A model generated the notes under the pieces. It did not search any database. It was not told the DNA's origin and worked only from the letters and a program-made list of their open reading frames with translations. Of a stretch of 64,000 nucleotides of DNA, positions 61,464 through 64,000 are shown piece by piece; position 1 is the first letter of the stretch; every line of letters begins with the position of its first letter. Source of the DNA: Eutrigla gurnardus (lineage: Eukaryota; Chordata; Actinopteri; Perciformes; Triglidae); contig OY741282.1 in assembly GCA_963514095.1 (NCBI GenBank), positions 18,016,892-18,080,891 of the forward strand. Direction: 5' to 3'. The position numbers and the translations under genes were made by a program.

Positions 61464-62288
61464 TTTGATATTTAGTTCTCTTTGTCAAAGCAAGGTAGAT
61501 TTTTAATCGTCTCGTTTGCAGGTCCAAGTCAGTAAAACATTTTTTTTGTATCAATCCTGTCTGTGTATTTCTACTTTGAGTATCTGCTAAGTTGTGTGCG
61601 TGTGTAGATATAAGTTGTCTGCATTGTGCTTTTTAAAAAAAAAAAAGAAAAAGTATTTTCAGAGGTTACCAGAAGTGTTAGGGATGGATACGCAAACAAA
61701 ATGTTCATTGCATCTTTTGGTCTTCCTGTTTTTCAAACAAGGGTTGAGGCAGACAGTACATCATATTTCTATTAATTATTAAAAATGTAAATGTGTGTGT
61801 AAATATATACAGGGGGGTACTTATTTATATTTACATTTAGGGCATTTAGCAGATGCTTTTATCCAAAGCGTCTTACAAAATGTACATATCAGAATAAATG
61901 TAATAATAATAATAATAATAATTTCACAAAGTTTCAAGCACGCCCAATTACTTAATTAATCTGCTGGTATACAAAAGAGATAAGTGCTAAGATAATTTAA
62001 TATAGATATTCAATAATTAAAATCCCCCTGCAAAGAATAAAGTTGTATATCAACACACATACACCAGGGGGCGCCACATGATATCAAATGCTGGTGTGTG
62101 TGAATTTAAAGTGAAGCTAAAAAAATGAATGTTATTGGCATAACACTTTCTCTGCTGAGAGTTACTATTTTATTTTTATTTAAATAAAGTGGTGTACTTC
62201 TTTCTGGCTGACAAGAATGGTCAAAATTGATGTAAATAGTGCAGAAAACATGAAGAGAGGTTTGATTAAACACATTCTTATTATTGCA
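61464..62288. other. NLN 3' flank with a conserved fish repeat
   Basis: 61831-61880 reads TTACATTTAGGGCATTTAGC then AGATGCTTTTATCCAAAGCG, a short repeat widespread in fish genomes. AATAAA-type signals occur at about 61893, 62035 and 62182. The converging small minus-strand gene ends at 62289. Confidence 0.55.
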
Positions 62289-62656
62289 TTAGCTGTAGTC
62301 TTCTTGATTATCTGTCCTCGACCTCATTAGAGAGGTATGATGATGTGATGGAGGGGCACTGACAGTGAACGCATCATCGCTGGGGGACTCGGCTAGGAAG
62401 GCGGCTTCTCCGGCGGACTGCCTACTCCTGTAGGCACAAAGGTCGCAGAGAGACGAGAACAACCCACCCCGCTTCACACTGCTCTCAACACGGCACCCGA
62501 TGTATGCTTCCACCCGACTCTCGATCTGAAAGGGAGAAGGAAAAAAGGAAATTATGAGCAAAAACATCTGGGTGCGGCGTACTTTACACGAGAAGCTTTC
62601 ACTCTGCCGGAGGTCGTACGCATTTTTTGTATTTCCTTGCTGATTGTCGTGGACAT
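62289..62656 (-). CDS. Unrecognised small two-exon gene, 101 aa
   Basis: Exon 1 is 62588-62656 (23 codons, starting MSTTISKEIQKM) and exon 2 is 62289-62525 (78 codons plus TAA). The donor is CGT|GTAAAG; the acceptor follows an excellent pyrimidine tract (CCTTCTCCCTTTCAG). Both are phase 0. The first ATG in frame is the one chosen. The protein is basic and polar, has three cysteines in exon 2 (one at GCR, two in SLCDLCAYR), and ends in a Ser/Asp/His-rich tail (SPSDDAF, SHHHTS, DNQEDYS). No signal peptide or helix is evident. It diverges from the ERBIN-like exon on the plus strand. I do not recognise the family. Two matching splice sites and a clean open frame make it likely to be real. Confidence 0.6.
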
Positions 62657-62820
62657 TTTGGATTTTTTTTTTAAATGCTTTGTGTCATTTATCACATTTA
62701 AGGACCATTCTCTGCCGTGAGTTTGTTTTTTGAGTGAGCCGAACACTTTGTTTTTGTGTGACAACAACGAGAGACGTTGGAAGAAGTTTGAACGACCGCT
62801 CGCTGAGGGAGAATGTGCGT
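62657..62820. promoter_or_regulatory. Bidirectional promoter region
   Basis: Between the 101-aa gene (-) and the putative noncoding exon (+). It contains isolated CpGs (AACGACCGCTCGCTGAGGG, GTACTCGGCTAGCTTCGAG) and no TATA box. Part of it is the 5' UTR of the minus-strand gene. Confidence 0.35.
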
Positions 62821-63025
62821 ACTCGGCTAGCTTCGAGTTGCTCTTTAAGTGGGGCGACGTTAGCTTAGCTGCTAACGCTAGCTAAACCCCGTATTGAACT
62901 ACACTCAAGCAAAAAAAAAGAAAAAAACAGTGAAAGCTAATGCTCGCTTCTCTACATCACTTTGGGGAATAGTAGCCACACGCAGCCCATACCCTGGACG
63001 TCATTAAACGACACCTGTAATTCAG
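62790..63025 (+). other. Probable noncoding first exon of the next gene (ERBIN by synteny)
   Basis: A strong donor (TTCAG|GTAAGA at 63025) closes a GC/CpG-bearing segment (GTGGGGCGACGTTAGCTTAG, TGGACGTCATTAAACG) with no long frame. In vertebrates ERBIN follows NLN on the same strand, so a 5' noncoding ERBIN exon fits. The start is approximate and no coding sequence confirms it. Confidence 0.35.
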
Positions 63026-64000
63026 GTAAGATATGTTTATTATTATTTTTATCTTTTTTTTGTTAGCGTAAGTTACAGTTTCTACCTATCTCCCCCCCCC
63101 CCATACAACAATGCTAACATCAATGCTAGCTGCGTAGCCGTTGGTATGTTTGAGGTCCCCTTTCTGTAGGAGTCTTCACGTGAATTCAGTCACATTCTGG
63201 TGTTTTAAAAACATTCTTTTTTTAAATCGTGTGAGTTTGTAACCACATTGATGTTGTGGTATAATAGTGAGTTGTTTTTTTTGGACAGTAGTGAGAGAAT
63301 TAAAGCAGCTGTCTTGTGTGTTTTCGGTCAACAGCTGTACATGGCTGCCCGTTTGCAGTGTCGCTTGATTTGCCCACCCCCCCCTTCCTTATCTACTCGG
63401 AGGCATCAGTATATCCAATGTAACGCTAGTCTTGTGTAATTACCAGCCTCGTTATATATTAATATTATATTTATAATGCCACCCCTCATATCTTTGACGT
63501 TAAACAGCTGCACTGCAACAACAGCAGCATCTTTGTCGCGGAGCACCTCAGGGATTAGTACACTCAAACGTATCGGTGTTTTCATTTTCTCACCACTTCG
63601 CTAATCAGATTACGATCCCCACTTAAACCCGATGCAATTTAATCCAGTTAAGGTTCGCCATAGATCAGGAGCTAATCTCTAGGTTTTATTAGCAGGTTGA
63701 TCCACGCCGGTCGACTTTTTATTTATTTATTTATTAATTACTATTTGATAAATTGGCGAATGCATCCCAGAGAAATCGCAGGAAATCCTGACGCAAATAA
63801 CGTTCAGGTAAAAAAAAAAAAAAAAAAAATTAACTGTAAGCTTTTACATTTTTTTTAAAATCATGCCTGAATTTCATCCGTGATTTTTTTGTGGTTTTAA
63901 CACACCAAATGACAGCATGACATTATACTATACCCCCCCAAAAAACAAGAGACACAACTGCAGGTTTTTAGACATCCGAAGGCCTGCTTGCTGAAATGCA
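63026..64000. other. Intron-like DNA to window end
   Basis: AT-rich with a poly-C run near 63093, a TTTATT run at 63720-63734 and an A-run at 63810-63829. No exon is supported. Confidence 0.45.

Overview
This window looks like vertebrate, teleost fish (probably percomorph-type) nuclear DNA. Genes are split into many short exons with GT-AG introns, (CA)n/(GT)n and poly-G/C tracts are common, and several repeats have the look of fish elements. The gene order TRAPPC13 - SGTB - NLN matches the conserved vertebrate block found on human 5q12.3. No CRISPR array, operon or other prokaryotic structure is present. All exon models were built by hand from reading frames, splice consensus and phase continuity; none was tested against transcripts.

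Layout. 1-3.9 kb: intergenic DNA with simple repeats. 4.2-25.0 kb (+): a TNFRSF10-like (TRAIL-receptor/hdr-like) death receptor in 10 coding exons, 461 aa. Its large introns hold two short hAT-type elements with perfect 8-bp target duplications, a LINE remnant and two copies of another dispersed repeat. 27.5-30.35 kb (-): an unrecognised 3-exon gene of about 668 aa. 31.6-32.0 kb (-): a weak candidate for a small secreted protein. 33.3-33.7 kb (+): an unrecognised 145-aa protein with an N-myristoylation-type start and a Gly-X-Asp repeat. 34.1-34.6 kb: an AT-rich minisatellite. 35.6-38.6 kb (+): CYB561A3, 243 aa, a six-helix di-heme ferrireductase. 39.8-47.3 kb (+): TRAPPC13, 410 aa, a TRAPP complex subunit. 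49.1-52.4 kb (-): SGTB, 306 aa, a TPR co-chaperone whose 5' noncoding exon is near 54.1 kb. 54.3-61.5 kb (+): NLN (neurolysin), 707 aa, sharing a head-to-head promoter with SGTB. 62.3-62.7 kb (-): an unrecognised two-exon gene of 101 aa. 62.8-63.0 kb (+): a probable noncoding first exon of the next gene, ERBIN by synteny, starting from the same CpG/GC-containing promoter.

Functionally the genes are not a pathway. They are a death receptor, a lysosomal/endosomal ferrireductase, a membrane-traffic subunit, a tail-anchored-protein chaperone and a peptidase that share a neighbourhood. The most interesting material is the three unrecognised coding genes (27.5, 33.3 and 62.3 kb), CYB561A3 exon 2 caught between inverted repeat copies and a (TG)n acceptor tract, two Gly-to-Ser changes in the neurolysin substrate-binding loop, and the cleanly delimited non-autonomous transposons.
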